From positions 175,995 through 239,994 of the forward strand of contig NZ_NKHL01000119.1 in NCBI RefSeq assembly GCF_002934685.1: a stretch of 64,000 bases of DNA, in the 5' to 3' direction. Under the pieces are notes generated by a model. The model made no database searches, was not told the origin of the DNA, and saw only the letters and a list, made by a program, of their open reading frames with translations. Position numbers and translations under genes: made by a program. Positions 37,921-47,264 of the stretch are shown piece after piece. The stretch is from Pseudomonas bohemica (lineage in GTDB: Bacteria > Pseudomonadota > Gammaproteobacteria > Pseudomonadales > Pseudomonadaceae). How positions within the stretch are numbered: the stretch's first letter is position 1; each line of letters begins with the position of its first letter.

Positions 37921-38003
37921 TCGCACACCGTGATCGGTGACCCCGCCGGGCGGCAAAACTGCCTGGCGGGGTGATCGCGCGGCAAAACGTGTGTATGATG
38001 CGG

Positions 38004-38030
38004 CAGCCGGGAAATTCCCGGCTTTTTTGC
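38004..38030 (+). terminator. Rho-independent terminator after hflC
   Basis: The stem agccggga / tcccggct with a tight loop is followed by six T. Just before it, 37942-37972 holds another GC-rich stem (ccccgccgggc... gcctggcgggg). The rest of the 298-base gap to hisZ shows no gene. Confidence 0.88.
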
Positions 38031-38218
38031 GTCTGCACGATTGATTGGCCGTGGCGTATTTCGTGCGCGGCAGTTTTTTCGAGGACAGTGTTCGCAAAGC
38101 TGCAGCGCATTTTGTCCGGGGATTAACCGTTCCCGGCACGTTCGCTGGGTTGAATGCTGTCTGCTTCACTCAAGGCTTGCCCAAGGGTTGGCCGCCCGGA
38201 TCATAGGGGAAAGGCGTA

Positions 38219-39406
38219 ATGGCAACGGTTGACCGCTGGCTGCTGCCGGATGGCATCGAAGAAGTACTGCCACCGGAAGCTGCGCGCATTGAAGTGGCGC
38301 GTCGTCAGGTGTTGGATCTGTTTCAGAGCTGGGGCTATGAGTTCGTCGTCACCCCGCACATCGAATACCTTGAATCACTGCTCACAGGTGCTGGCCAGGA
38401 TCTGGATCTGCGCACCTTCAAAGTGGTCGACCCGCAGTCGGGTCGGCAGATGGGCTTTCGCGCGGACATCACTCCGCAGGTCGCCCGCATCGACGCGCAT
38501 ACCCTCCGCCGTGAAGGCCCGAGCCGTCTGTGTTATGCAGGCAGCGTGCTGCATGCACAGCCACGTGCACTTTCGTCCTCGCGCAGTCCGATTCAACTGG
38601 GCGCCGAGTTGTACGGCGATGCCAGCCCGAGCAGCGACGTTGAAGTCATCAGCCTGATGCTGGCTATGCTGCAACTGGCGGATGTGCCGGACGTTCACAT
38701 GGACCTGGGCCATGTCGGCATCTACCGCGGCCTGGCCCGTGCGGCTGGTTTGTCCGGTGAAGTCGAGCAGCAGCTGTTCGATGCCTTGCAGCGCAAAGCG
38801 ATTGACGAAGTCATCGCGCTGACTGAAAACCTGCCGGCAGATCTGGCGGCCATGTTGCGTGCGCTGGTCGATCTGTGTGGCGGCCGTGAAGTGCTGGCCG
38901 CTGCTCGTGATCGTCTGGCCAGGGCTCCGGCCCCGGTGACCGAGGCGCTGGACGATCTGCTGGAGATCGCGGAACGTCTGTCGGCTCGCTTCCCGGATTT
39001 GCCGTTGTACTTCGACCTCGGCGAGCTTCGCGGCTATCACTACCATACGGGTGTGGTGTTCGCGGTGTTCGTGCCGGGCGTCGGCCAATCGATCGCCCAG
39101 GGCGGTCGCTACGATGACATCGGTGCCGATTTCGGTCGCGCGCGTCCGGCAACGGGCTTTTCTACCGATTTGAAAACCCTGGTCACGCTGGGGCAGGCAC
39201 AGATCGAGCTACCGTCTGGCGGTATCTGGATGCCTGACAGCACCGATGCGGCCCTTTGGCAGAAAGTCTGCCAGTTGCGTAGCGAAGGTCAGCGCGTGGT
39301 TCAGGCATTGCCCGGCCAACCGGCTTCGGCAGCGAAAGAAGCCGACTGCGATCGGCAATTGATTCAGCATGGCGAGCTTTGGCAGGTAATGCCGCTGGCC
39401 TCTTGA
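38219..39406 (+). CDS. hisZ: ATP phosphoribosyltransferase regulatory subunit HisZ
   Basis: A 395-residue HisRS-like protein without synthetase activity that activates and feedback-regulates the short form of HisG, the first enzyme of histidine synthesis. Class II synthetase-like blocks are LLPDGIEEVLPPEA, VTPHIEYLESLL and MGFRADITPQVARID. hisG is not in the window, which is normal. ATG 38219 is preceded by GGGGAAAGG. purA follows in the same direction, a pairing common in proteobacteria. Confidence 0.95.
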   Translation: MATVDRWLLPDGIEEVLPPEAARIEVARRQVLDLFQSWGYEFVVTPHIEYLESLLTGAGQDLDLRTFKVVDPQSGRQMGFRADITPQVARIDAHTLRREGPSRLCYAGSVLHAQPRALSSSRSPIQLGAELYGDASPSSDVEVISLMLAMLQLADVPDVHMDLGHVGIYRGLARAAGLSGEVEQQLFDALQRKAIDEVIALTENLPADLAAMLRALVDLCGGREVLAAARDRLARAPAPVTEALDDLLEIAERLSARFPDLPLYFDLGELRGYHYHTGVVFAVFVPGVGQSIAQGGRYDDIGADFGRARPATGFSTDLKTLVTLGQAQIELPSGGIWMPDSTDAALWQKVCQLRSEGQRVVQALPGQPASAAKEADCDRQLIQHGELWQVMPLAS

Positions 39407-39460
39407 GTTTTCCAGTCGGCGGCAGCCGGCACCAAGTTTGCGTGAATGAGGACAAGTGTT

Positions 39461-40753
39461 ATGGGTAAGAATGTCGTAGTCCTGGGCACCCAATGGGGTG
39501 ATGAGGGCAAAGGCAAGATCGTTGATCTGCTGACCGAACATGCTACCGCGGTAGTTCGCTATCAAGGCGGCCACAACGCCGGTCACACCCTGGTGATCGA
39601 TGGCGAGAAAACCGTTCTGCACCTGATTCCGTCCGGTGTGCTGCGCGAAGGCGTGCAGTGCCTGATCGGTAACGGTGTGGTCGTGGCACCTGACGCCCTG
39701 ATGCGCGAAATCACCAAGCTGGAAGAGAAGGGCATTCCGGTGCGTGAGCGTCTGCGCATCAGCCCGTCCTGCCCGCTGATCCTGTCCTATCACGTGGCGC
39801 TGGACCAGGCCCGTGAGAAGGCCCGTGGCGAGCACAAGATCGGTACCACCGGTCGTGGCATCGGCCCGGCTTACGAAGACAAGGTCGCGCGTCGCGGCCT
39901 GCGTATCGGCGATCTGTTCCACCGTGAGCGTTTCGCTGCCAAGTTGGGCGAGCTGCTGGATTACCACAACTTCGTACTGGTCAATTACTACAAAGAGCCT
40001 GCGGTCGACTTCCAGAAGACACTCGATGAGTGCATGGAATACGCCGAGTTGCTCAAGCCGATGATGCTCGACGTCACAGCGGAACTGCACGCTCTGCGTC
40101 GCGCTGGTAAAGACATCATGTTCGAAGGCGCACAAGGTTCGCTGCTGGACATCGACCACGGTACCTACCCCTACGTCACCAGCTCCAATACCACCGCTGG
40201 TGGTATCGCGACCGGTTCGGGTGTCGGCCCGATGTTCCTGGATTACATCCTCGGCATCACCAAGGCATACACCACTCGCGTAGGTTCCGGCCCGTTCCCG
40301 ACCGAGCTGTTCGATGATGTCGGCGCGTTCCTGGCCAAGCGCGGCCATGAGTTCGGCGCCACTACCGGTCGTGCTCGTCGTTGCGGCTGGTTCGACGCGG
40401 TTATCCTGCGTCGCGCCATCGACGTCAACAGCATCTCGGGTATCTGCCTGACCAAGCTGGACGTTCTGGACGGTCTTGAAACCATCAACATCTGCGTGGG
40501 CTACAAGAACGAACACGGCGCTGTGATTGATGCGCCGACCGATGCCGACAGCTACATCGGCCTGGAGCCGGTGTACGAGCAGGTGCCGGGCTGGACTGAA
40601 TCGACCCTGGGCGCCAAGACCCTGGAAGAGCTACCAGCCAACGCCCGCGCTTACATTAAGCGTCTGGAAGAGTTGGTCGGCGCACCGATCGACATTATTT
40701 CGACGGGCCCGGATCGCAACGAAACCATCGTTCTGCGTCACCCCTTCGACTGA
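39461..40753 (+). CDS. purA: Adenylosuccinate synthetase
   Basis: A 430-residue GTP-dependent enzyme that makes adenylosuccinate from IMP and aspartate. The motifs GTQWGDEGKGKIVDL, GGHNAGHTLV and EGAQGSLLDIDHGTYP are those of the family. ATG 39461 has GAGGA upstream. A terminator follows directly. Confidence 0.98.
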   Translation: MGKNVVVLGTQWGDEGKGKIVDLLTEHATAVVRYQGGHNAGHTLVIDGEKTVLHLIPSGVLREGVQCLIGNGVVVAPDALMREITKLEEKGIPVRERLRISPSCPLILSYHVALDQAREKARGEHKIGTTGRGIGPAYEDKVARRGLRIGDLFHRERFAAKLGELLDYHNFVLVNYYKEPAVDFQKTLDECMEYAELLKPMMLDVTAELHALRRAGKDIMFEGAQGSLLDIDHGTYPYVTSSNTTAGGIATGSGVGPMFLDYILGITKAYTTRVGSGPFPTELFDDVGAFLAKRGHEFGATTGRARRCGWFDAVILRRAIDVNSISGICLTKLDVLDGLETINICVGYKNEHGAVIDAPTDADSYIGLEPVYEQVPGWTESTLGAKTLEELPANARAYIKRLEELVGAPIDIISTGPDRNETIVLRHPFD

Positions 40754-40773
40754 TAAGTCATTGAAATAAAAGA

Positions 40774-40803
40774 AAAGGGTCGCTCATGCGGCCCTTTCTT
40801 TTG
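40774..40803 (+). terminator. Rho-independent terminator after purA
   Basis: The stem aaagggtcgc / gcggcccttt with loop tcat is followed by a T-rich run, 20 bases after the purA stop. Confidence 0.88.
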
Positions 40804-40903
40804 CCTGCTTGATCCTGATCACAATAACGGCACGGCCCTTGCTGTAAATACCGTCATAAAAGATGCCATCATTTTAATGGCGTTTGTTGTGGGGGAGTCT
40901 CCA

Positions 40904-42838
40904 GTGTCAGCCGTCCTTTCGCTTCTTCGCAGCCGCTTGCTGCGGCCCGTATTCATTGCCCTCGGCATTGCCCTTTTGGTGCAAGTCCTGGTGGCAGTCG
41001 CCCTGACCCGGAGCACGGTGACTGCGCTCGAGGCGGACCTTGCTACGCGCCTGGGTGTAGATTCGCAACACTTGTCGGGCGAGCTGGAGCAGGCAAACCG
41101 TGACGTAACGTCCAGCCTGGACAGCCTTTCGCAAAATACCCGTCAGCGTTTGAGCGCAGGGCTTTCGACGCGTCTGAAGGATGAACAGAAGCAACTGCGT
41201 ACCACGCTGGAAACGGACCTGAAGAATTCCGCCACCGACATGGCGGAGCTTCTTGCCGCTGTGGCTCCACGTGCCATGTGGGATGGCGACACCCCGACCC
41301 TCTCCGAATTCGCACGCCGCGCCCAGCGTAATCCCAACGTATTGTTCGTGGTGTATGACGATGCGCAAGGCGAGCACCTGACCCGTTACCTCAACCGCGA
41401 GAACGAATCGATCAAGGCGTTGCTGGCCAAGGGCGAGGGTGAACGGGCGATGGACAAGGTGTTGAACGCCGCGCAGAAAGATCCATCGCTGTATTACGTC
41501 GAAGCCTCCATCAGCCCCAACGGAGTGGAAATCGGCAAGGTGCGCATGGGCGTGTCGACCGCTGAAGTCGAAACCAATCTGGCCGCCCTTGATAAACGCT
41601 TCACAGCCCTGATCGGCAATGGCGAGCAGTTGGTGTCCGACAGCCTGGGTGGTGCGGCGGCGGAAAGCTCTACCGCCCTGCGTTCCCGGCTGCAAACTGC
41701 TCAGACGGCCGCGTCAGCCATGGCAACCAATACCAACTCCACGGTTCAAGAGGCGGCTGAAAAGCTGCGCTGGAGAATCGGTGTCGGCCTTGCGTTGGTT
41801 GGCCTGGGTGTATTGCTGGTACTGGCTGTAGTGCTGGGGCGTCGCGTCGTATTGCGCCTGCAATTGCTCATCCGCGCGCTCGACGATCTGGCGGCAGGCG
41901 AGGGCGATCTGACCAAGCGGGTCAAGCTCAACAGCAATGATGAAATCGGCGATATGGCCTCGGCGGTCAACCGTTTCGTCGACAAGTTGCAGCCCATCGT
42001 GCGCGAGGCGGGCGATGTTGCGCAGCAGACAGGTGTCGAAATCGGTGCCATGAGCAAGCGCAATGCGGGCGCCGATGCGGCGGCCGAGTTGCAGCGTGAT
42101 GAAGTGGCCGCGAGCCTTCAGGCGTTGGCGCAGATGGCTGACGAGGCCCAGGCCGAAAGTCAGGCGATGCAGGCCGCATTGCAGCAAGTGGTGGATATCC
42201 GCCAGGCCACCGACGAGAACACTCGCACCTCGAATCAGGTGGGTAATCTGATCGAGGCGTTGGCAGGTCAGGTTGAGGCTGGTGCCCAGGTTATCGAGCG
42301 TCTGGCACAGCAGAGCGAACAGATCGAGGTCGTGCTTGAAGTGATTCATGGCATCGCCGAGCAGACCAACCTGCTGGCGCTCAACGCGGCCATCGAAGCG
42401 GCGCGCGCAGGTGAGACAGGACGCGGCTTTGCGGTGGTCGCCGATGAGGTTCGCGCGCTGGCCAGCAAAACGCAGAGTTCCACTGGCGATATTCAGGAGC
42501 ACATCACCAAGCTGCAATCCGGCGCGAAGGAGGCTGTGGCCACCATCGGGCTAGCCGGGCGTCAGGCGAAAGAGGGCCTGGAAGTGCTGCGTGACAGCGC
42601 GCGCCTGCAGAAAACCGTACAGGCTTCGGTCGAGCAGGTGCATGCGGCTATTGGATTGGCGACACGCGCAGCTGAGCAACAGGCGCAGGGTGCCCAGGCG
42701 GTGAGAGGGCGCGTTGAAGTGATTCATGCCCAGGCGGAGAAGGCGGCACAGGCTGTCGTGGAAACAACCGCCAGCGGCAAGACCCTGGACAAATTGGCGG
42801 CGCAACTGAAGGCAAGTCTGGGGCAGTTCCGGGCTTGA
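40904..42838 (+). CDS. Methyl-accepting chemotaxis protein
   Basis: A 644-residue transmembrane chemoreceptor. Membrane segment 1 is near residues 12-32, followed by a mainly helical periplasmic ligand domain to about 285, segment 2 (IGVGLALVGLGVLLVLAVVLG), a HAMP domain and the cytoplasmic signalling rod. The conserved tip is EQTNLLALNAAIEAARAGE followed by GRGFAVVADEVRALA. There is no C-terminal CheR/CheB-binding pentapeptide (it ends GQFRA). I chose GTG 40904 because GGGGGAG precedes it; the in-frame ATG at 40877 has none. The ligand cannot be told from sequence. Confidence 0.93.
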   Translation: MSAVLSLLRSRLLRPVFIALGIALLVQVLVAVALTRSTVTALEADLATRLGVDSQHLSGELEQANRDVTSSLDSLSQNTRQRLSAGLSTRLKDEQKQLRTTLETDLKNSATDMAELLAAVAPRAMWDGDTPTLSEFARRAQRNPNVLFVVYDDAQGEHLTRYLNRENESIKALLAKGEGERAMDKVLNAAQKDPSLYYVEASISPNGVEIGKVRMGVSTAEVETNLAALDKRFTALIGNGEQLVSDSLGGAAAESSTALRSRLQTAQTAASAMATNTNSTVQEAAEKLRWRIGVGLALVGLGVLLVLAVVLGRRVVLRLQLLIRALDDLAAGEGDLTKRVKLNSNDEIGDMASAVNRFVDKLQPIVREAGDVAQQTGVEIGAMSKRNAGADAAAELQRDEVAASLQALAQMADEAQAESQAMQAALQQVVDIRQATDENTRTSNQVGNLIEALAGQVEAGAQVIERLAQQSEQIEVVLEVIHGIAEQTNLLALNAAIEAARAGETGRGFAVVADEVRALASKTQSSTGDIQEHITKLQSGAKEAVATIGLAGRQAKEGLEVLRDSARLQKTVQASVEQVHAAIGLATRAAEQQAQGAQAVRGRVEVIHAQAEKAAQAVVETTASGKTLDKLAAQLKASLGQFRA

Positions 42839-42960
42839 GTCGCCCTGATTGATGTACATCCCTGTAGCAGCATGGCTGGCGGACGGCGGCGATCTCACGA
42901 GCGCAACCGCCAGCAAACCGGACGGACAGGGGCGATGCGAGATGAGATTTACAAACCCCA

Positions 42961-42991
42961 GAAAGCACAAAACCGAGCACTTGGCTCGGTT
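42961..42991 (-). terminator. Terminator of tRNA-Leu copy 1
   Basis: Read on the minus strand, the stem aaccgagc / gctcggtt is followed by TTGTGCTTT, just after the 3' end of the tRNA. The same element is found after copy 2. Confidence 0.8.
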
Positions 42992-43001
42992 CTGTTTCGT
43001 T

Positions 43002-43088
43002 TGGTGCCCAGGAGAAGACTCGAACTTCCACGACCGTAAGGTCACCAGCACCTGAAGCTGGCGTGTCTACCAATTTCACCACCTGGGC
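43002..43088 (-). tRNA. tRNA-Leu (anticodon CAG), copy 1
   Basis: Read on the minus strand this is an 87-base tRNA with encoded CCA. Acceptor arm GCCCAGG pairs with CCTGGGC; the anticodon stem CCAGC/GCTGG encloses loop TTCAGGT, giving anticodon CAG for the abundant CUG codon. The long variable arm (GGTGACCTTACGGTCGT) is typical of leucine tRNAs, and the T loop is GTTCGAGTC. It is the downstream member of a tandem pair near rnr. Confidence 0.95.
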
Positions 43089-43259
43089 ATGGCGCTGATT
43101 TAATTAGATTTTTCGCCCCAATGCAACAAGATTTTGAGAATTTTTGGTGTAGGGCGAAATTTAGATAAGGTCAACCTCGGGACGCGGGTGCGGCAAGACG
43201 GCGACGATGAACTGATCTATGCTCAAAGCTGTTTTGCAGGGCAGAGTTTTCAAACTCCA

Positions 43260-43290
43260 GAAAGCACAAAACCGAGCACTTGGCTCGGTT
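43260..43290 (-). terminator. Terminator of tRNA-Leu copy 2
   Basis: Same stem aaccgagc / gctcggtt followed by TTGTGCTTT on the minus strand. Having its own terminator suggests each tRNA copy is a separate unit. The 212 bases between the two tRNAs hold nothing else I can identify. Confidence 0.75.
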
Positions 43291-43300
43291 TCGTTTAAAT

Positions 43301-43387
43301 TGGTGCCCAGAAGAAGACTCGAACTTCCACGACCGTAAGGTCACCAGCACCTGAAGCTGGCGTGTCTACCAATTTCACCATCTGGGC
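43301..43387 (-). tRNA. tRNA-Leu (anticodon CAG), copy 2
   Basis: Nearly identical to copy 1 and 299 bases away. The last acceptor-stem pair is A-T (GCCCAGA with TCTGGGC) in place of G-C in copy 1, a compensated change that keeps the stem paired. Anticodon CAG, long variable arm and CCA end are the same. The 213-base gap to rnr holds the promoters of both but no gene. Confidence 0.95.
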
Positions 43388-43600
43388 AATGCATTGATTT
43401 CATTCGATATTTCGTTTGATTTCAACTACAACTTGGCAGTGCCTTCGTTGTGGGGCGCATCTTACGGATGAGAGTCGGGGCTGTAAACCCCTCGAATGAA
43501 ATTTTTTTGAAATAGCGAAAAGTCCCAGCAAATGCTGTCTTAGCGTTTCAATCTGGTATATGCCAAACTAATTGCATACAGATAAGGTGAACTCATTCTA

Positions 43601-46228
43601 ATGGCCGATTGGCAGTCCCTCGATCCCGAGGCCGCTCGTGAAGCGGAAAAATACGAAAACCCCATCCCTAGCCGTGAGCTGATTCTGGCGCACCTGTCCG
43701 AGCGCGGATCGCCCGCAGCGCGTGAACAACTGGTGGAAGAATTTGGCCTGACGACTGAAGATCAGATCGAGGCCCTGCGCCGCCGTCTCCGTGCAATGGA
43801 GCGCGATGCGCAATTGATCTACACCCGCCGAGGCACCTACGCGCCAGTGGACAAGCTGGATCTGATCCTGGGTCGGATCAGCGGCCACCGCGACGGTTTC
43901 GGTTTTCTGGTCCCCGACGACGGTTCCGATGACCTGTTCATGAGCCCGGCGCAAATGCGCTTGGTATTCGACGGAGACCGTGCGCTGGCGCGGGTTTCCG
44001 GGCTTGATCGCCGCGGCCGCCGCGAAGGCGTGATCGTCGAAGTCATTTCCCGTGCGCACGAAACCGTGGTCGGTCGCTATTTCGAAGAGAGCGGCATTGG
44101 CTTCGTCGTGCCGGACAACCCGAAGATCCAGCAAGAAGTGCTGGTCACCCCGGGCCGCAACGCCGACGCCAGAGTCGGTCAGTTCGTCGAAGTGAAGATC
44201 ACCCACTGGCCTACGCCGCGCTTCCAGCCGCAAGGCGACGTGGTCGAAGTCGTGGGCAACTACATGGCGCCGGGCATGGAAATCGATGTCGCGTTGCGTA
44301 CCTATGATATCCCGCATGTCTGGCCTGAAGCCGTGCTCAAGGAGGCGGCCAAGCTCAAGCCGGAAGTCGAGGAGAAAGACAAGGAGCATCGCGTCGACCT
44401 GCGTCACCTGCCGTTCGTCACCATCGACGGCGAAGACGCCCGCGACTTCGACGACGCGGTCTATTGCGAGGCCAAACCGGGCAAACTGCGGCTTTTCTCC
44501 GGCGGCTGGAAGCTTTATGTGGCCATTGCCGACGTTTCCAGCTACGTCAAGATCGGTTCGGCGCTGGACGCCGAATCGCAAGTGCGCGGCAACTCGGTGT
44601 ACTTCCCCGAGCGCGTGGTTCCGATGCTGCCTGAGCAGCTGTCCAACGGCCTGTGTTCACTGAACCCACTGGTTGACCGCCTGGCGATGGTTTGCGAGAT
44701 GACCATCTCCAAATCCGGCGAGATGACCGACTACGTGTTCTACGAGGCGGTGATCCACTCCCATGCGCGCCTGACCTACGACAAGGTCAGCTCGATCCTC
44801 GAACACCCGAAAACCACCGAAGCCAGACAGCTTCGTGGCGAGTACAGCGAAGTCGTGCCGGATCTCAAGCAGCTATATGCGCTGTACAAAGTATTGCTGG
44901 CCGCACGCCATACTCGCGGGGCGATCGATTTCGAAACCCAGGAAACCCGGATCATCTTCGGCTCCGAGCGCAAGATCGCGGAAATTCGTCCGACCACGCG
45001 CAACGATGCTCACAAGCTGATCGAGGAATGCATGCTGGCGGCCAACGTGGCCACTGCGGAATTCCTCAAGAAGCACGAAATTCCGGCGCTGTATCGCGTC
45101 CACGATGGCCCGCCGCCTGAGCGCCTGGAAAAACTGCGCGCTTTCCTTGGTGAACTGGGTCTGTCCCTTCACAAAGGTAAAGACGGCCCGACGCCGAAGG
45201 ATTATCAGGCGCTGCTGGAGACCATCAAGGATCGGCCGGATTACCACCTGATTCAGACCGTCATGCTGCGCTCGTTAAGTCAGGCGGTTTACAGCTCCGA
45301 CAACAACGGCCACTTCGGCCTGAATTACGAGGCGTATACGCACTTTACCTCGCCAATTCGTCGTTACCCCGACCTGCTGACGCATCGCGCGATTCGCAGC
45401 GTCATCCGTTCCAAGCAGGAAACCCCGCACGTTCGCCGTGCAGGTGCTCCGACGATTCCGAAAGCGCGCATCTATCCGTATGACGAAGCCGGGCTGGAGC
45501 AATTGGGCGAACAGTGCTCGATGAGCGAACGCCGGGCCGATGAAGCGACCCGCGACGTAGTGAACTGGCTCAAGTGCGAGTTCATGAAGGATCGCGTGGG
45601 TGAGTCGTTTCCTGGCGTTATCACGGCGGTGACCGGTTTTGGCCTGTTTGTCGAACTGACCGACATCTACGTCGAGGGTCTGGTCCACGTCACGGCGCTG
45701 CCGGGCGATTACTACCATTTCGACCCGGTTCACCACCGCCTGGCGGGTGAGCGCACCGGTCGTAGCTTCCGCTTGGGCGACACCGTTGAGGTTCGCGTCA
45801 TGCGTGTCGACCTTGACGAGCGCAAGATCGACTTCGAAATGTCGGAAAAAACCACCAGCGCGCCGATCGGTCGCAAGCGCAGGGCTGCGGAGCCTGCTCC
45901 GGTGGAGAAAGAGAAAGAGAAAGAAAAAGCCAGTGCGTCCCGGCCAAGTCGTCGTAGCGCCAGCAAGGAGCCGGTCGTTGAGGCCTATCGTCCAAGCGAC
46001 GCCGCTGCAAAAAACGCCGAAGTGCGCAAAAGTCGCGAGATGAAAAAGGCGCTGTTGGCAGAAGCGAAGGGTGGTAGCAAGGCGTCGTCGGGAAAGCCGC
46101 CACGGAGTGATTCCGCTCCGGCAGCCAAAACTGGAAAACCGAGTAAACACCGTAAGGGTCCGTCAAAAACGGGCTCGGCCCCGGCTGCCAAGAGCGGCGG
46201 GGTGCGTAAACCTAAGGCGAAGTCATGA
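43601..46228 (+). CDS. rnr: Exoribonuclease R
   Basis: An 875-residue 3'-5' exoribonuclease of the RNase II family that digests structured RNA. Order: N-terminal winged-helix (REQLVEEFGL), cold-shock-like domains, the RNB catalytic domain with DGEDARDFDDAVYCE near residue 280, an S1 domain near 645-730, and a long basic tail of about 125 residues. The tail is low-complexity (KEKEKEKEKA, many Lys, Ala, Ser), longer than in E. coli. ATG 43601 is preceded by AAGGTGA. rlmB overlaps its stop. Confidence 0.97.
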   Translation: MADWQSLDPEAAREAEKYENPIPSRELILAHLSERGSPAAREQLVEEFGLTTEDQIEALRRRLRAMERDAQLIYTRRGTYAPVDKLDLILGRISGHRDGFGFLVPDDGSDDLFMSPAQMRLVFDGDRALARVSGLDRRGRREGVIVEVISRAHETVVGRYFEESGIGFVVPDNPKIQQEVLVTPGRNADARVGQFVEVKITHWPTPRFQPQGDVVEVVGNYMAPGMEIDVALRTYDIPHVWPEAVLKEAAKLKPEVEEKDKEHRVDLRHLPFVTIDGEDARDFDDAVYCEAKPGKLRLFSGGWKLYVAIADVSSYVKIGSALDAESQVRGNSVYFPERVVPMLPEQLSNGLCSLNPLVDRLAMVCEMTISKSGEMTDYVFYEAVIHSHARLTYDKVSSILEHPKTTEARQLRGEYSEVVPDLKQLYALYKVLLAARHTRGAIDFETQETRIIFGSERKIAEIRPTTRNDAHKLIEECMLAANVATAEFLKKHEIPALYRVHDGPPPERLEKLRAFLGELGLSLHKGKDGPTPKDYQALLETIKDRPDYHLIQTVMLRSLSQAVYSSDNNGHFGLNYEAYTHFTSPIRRYPDLLTHRAIRSVIRSKQETPHVRRAGAPTIPKARIYPYDEAGLEQLGEQCSMSERRADEATRDVVNWLKCEFMKDRVGESFPGVITAVTGFGLFVELTDIYVEGLVHVTALPGDYYHFDPVHHRLAGERTGRSFRLGDTVEVRVMRVDLDERKIDFEMSEKTTSAPIGRKRRAAEPAPVEKEKEKEKASASRPSRRSASKEPVVEAYRPSDAAAKNAEVRKSREMKKALLAEAKGGSKASSGKPPRSDSAPAAKTGKPSKHRKGPSKTGSAPAAKSGGVRKPKAKS

Positions 46229-46983
46229 GTCAGCTGGAAAAAATCTACGGTGTGCATGCCGTGGAAGCGTTGTTGCGCCACCATCCGAAGCGGGTCAAGC
46301 AAATCTGGCTGGCTGAGGGGCGCAGTGACCCGCGTGTGCAGGTATTGATTGATCTGGCAGCGCAAAATCGCGTTTCGGTCGGTCAGGCCGAACGCCGCGA
46401 GATGGACGCCTGGGTTGAGGGTGTTCACCAGGGCGTGGTGGCGGATGTGAGTCCGAGCCAGGTCTGGGGCGAGGCGATGCTCGACGAGTTGCTGGACCGC
46501 ACCGAAGGCGCGCCGCTGATTCTGGTACTCGATGGCGTGACCGATCCGCATAACCTCGGCGCTTGCCTGCGTACAGCTGACGCAGCAGGTGCGTTGGCTG
46601 TGATCGTGCCGAAAGACAAGTCCGCCACGCTGACCCCGACTGTACGAAAAGTAGCGTGTGGCGCGGCAGAAGTGATTCCGCTGGTGGCAGTGACCAATCT
46701 GGCTCGCACGCTTGAGAAGCTTCAGCAGCGCGGGTTGTGGGTCGTGGGTACCGCAGGGGAAGCTGAGCAGGAGTTGTATCAGCAGGACCTGACCGGCCCG
46801 ACGATCCTGATCATGGGTGCAGAAGGCAAGGGTATGCGCCGTCTGACCCGCGAACATTGCGATTATCTGGTTCGCCTGCCGATGGCGGGCAGCGTCAGTA
46901 GCCTGAACGTGTCAGTGGCCACTGGCGTCTGCCTGTTCGAAGCGATGCGTCAGCGCGGCGTGAAGGCGGCAGCCAGGAAATAA
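46225..46983 (+). CDS. rlmB: 23S rRNA (guanosine-2'-O-)-methyltransferase RlmB
   Basis: A 252-residue SPOUT methyltransferase that modifies G2251 of 23S rRNA. The C-terminal knot motifs are VTDPHNLGACLRTADAAG, IMGAEGKGMR and AGSVSSLNVSVATGV. It overlaps rnr by ATGA, the usual rnr-rlmB operon. Confidence 0.97.
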   Translation: MSQLEKIYGVHAVEALLRHHPKRVKQIWLAEGRSDPRVQVLIDLAAQNRVSVGQAERREMDAWVEGVHQGVVADVSPSQVWGEAMLDELLDRTEGAPLILVLDGVTDPHNLGACLRTADAAGALAVIVPKDKSATLTPTVRKVACGAAEVIPLVAVTNLARTLEKLQQRGLWVVGTAGEAEQELYQQDLTGPTILIMGAEGKGMRRLTREHCDYLVRLPMAGSVSSLNVSVATGVCLFEAMRQRGVKAAARK

Positions 46984-46987
46984 CGCC

Positions 46988-47074
46988 CTGTAGGAGCACG
47001 CTTGCGCGCGGTAACGCCGCCAATGCGGCGTGTCAGGCACGCGTCATGGCCTTTGCGGCCAGCGCGCTCCTACA
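46988..47074. repeat. Inverted REP pair
   Basis: The units ctgtaggagcacgcttgcgc and ggccagcgcgctcctaca face each other right after rlmB. The remaining 190 bases before rpsF should hold its promoter and leader; a small GC-rich hairpin-capable stretch (gaccgctttggcggc) near 47224 might be part of an S6/S18 autoregulatory leader, but I cannot show that. Confidence 0.75.
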
Positions 47075-47264
47075 AATTAAGTGGCTCTGGGCTCTGTTCG
47101 AATATTCACCAATCTCCTTGCGCCGTCTCCGGCCCTTCTCTACAATTGCGCCCCTTGCTGTCACGGCAGGCGCTCATGTGCCTGTCCCTGTGCAAGATAA
47201 ACCAGTGTTATTCACTCCTTGTCTGACCGCTTTGGCGGCAGGCTACAACCCGTAAGGAGCATTC

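Noticed and set aside
38041..38232. A 63-codon frame between hflC and hisZ as a candidate DUF2065 gene
   Set aside because: It has no membrane segment or DUF2065 similarity and overlaps the hisZ start region.
43002..43387. Integrated element at the tRNA-Leu pair
   Set aside because: No integrase, no tRNA 3'-end fragment beyond the second full copy, and flanking genes are the normal core neighbours.
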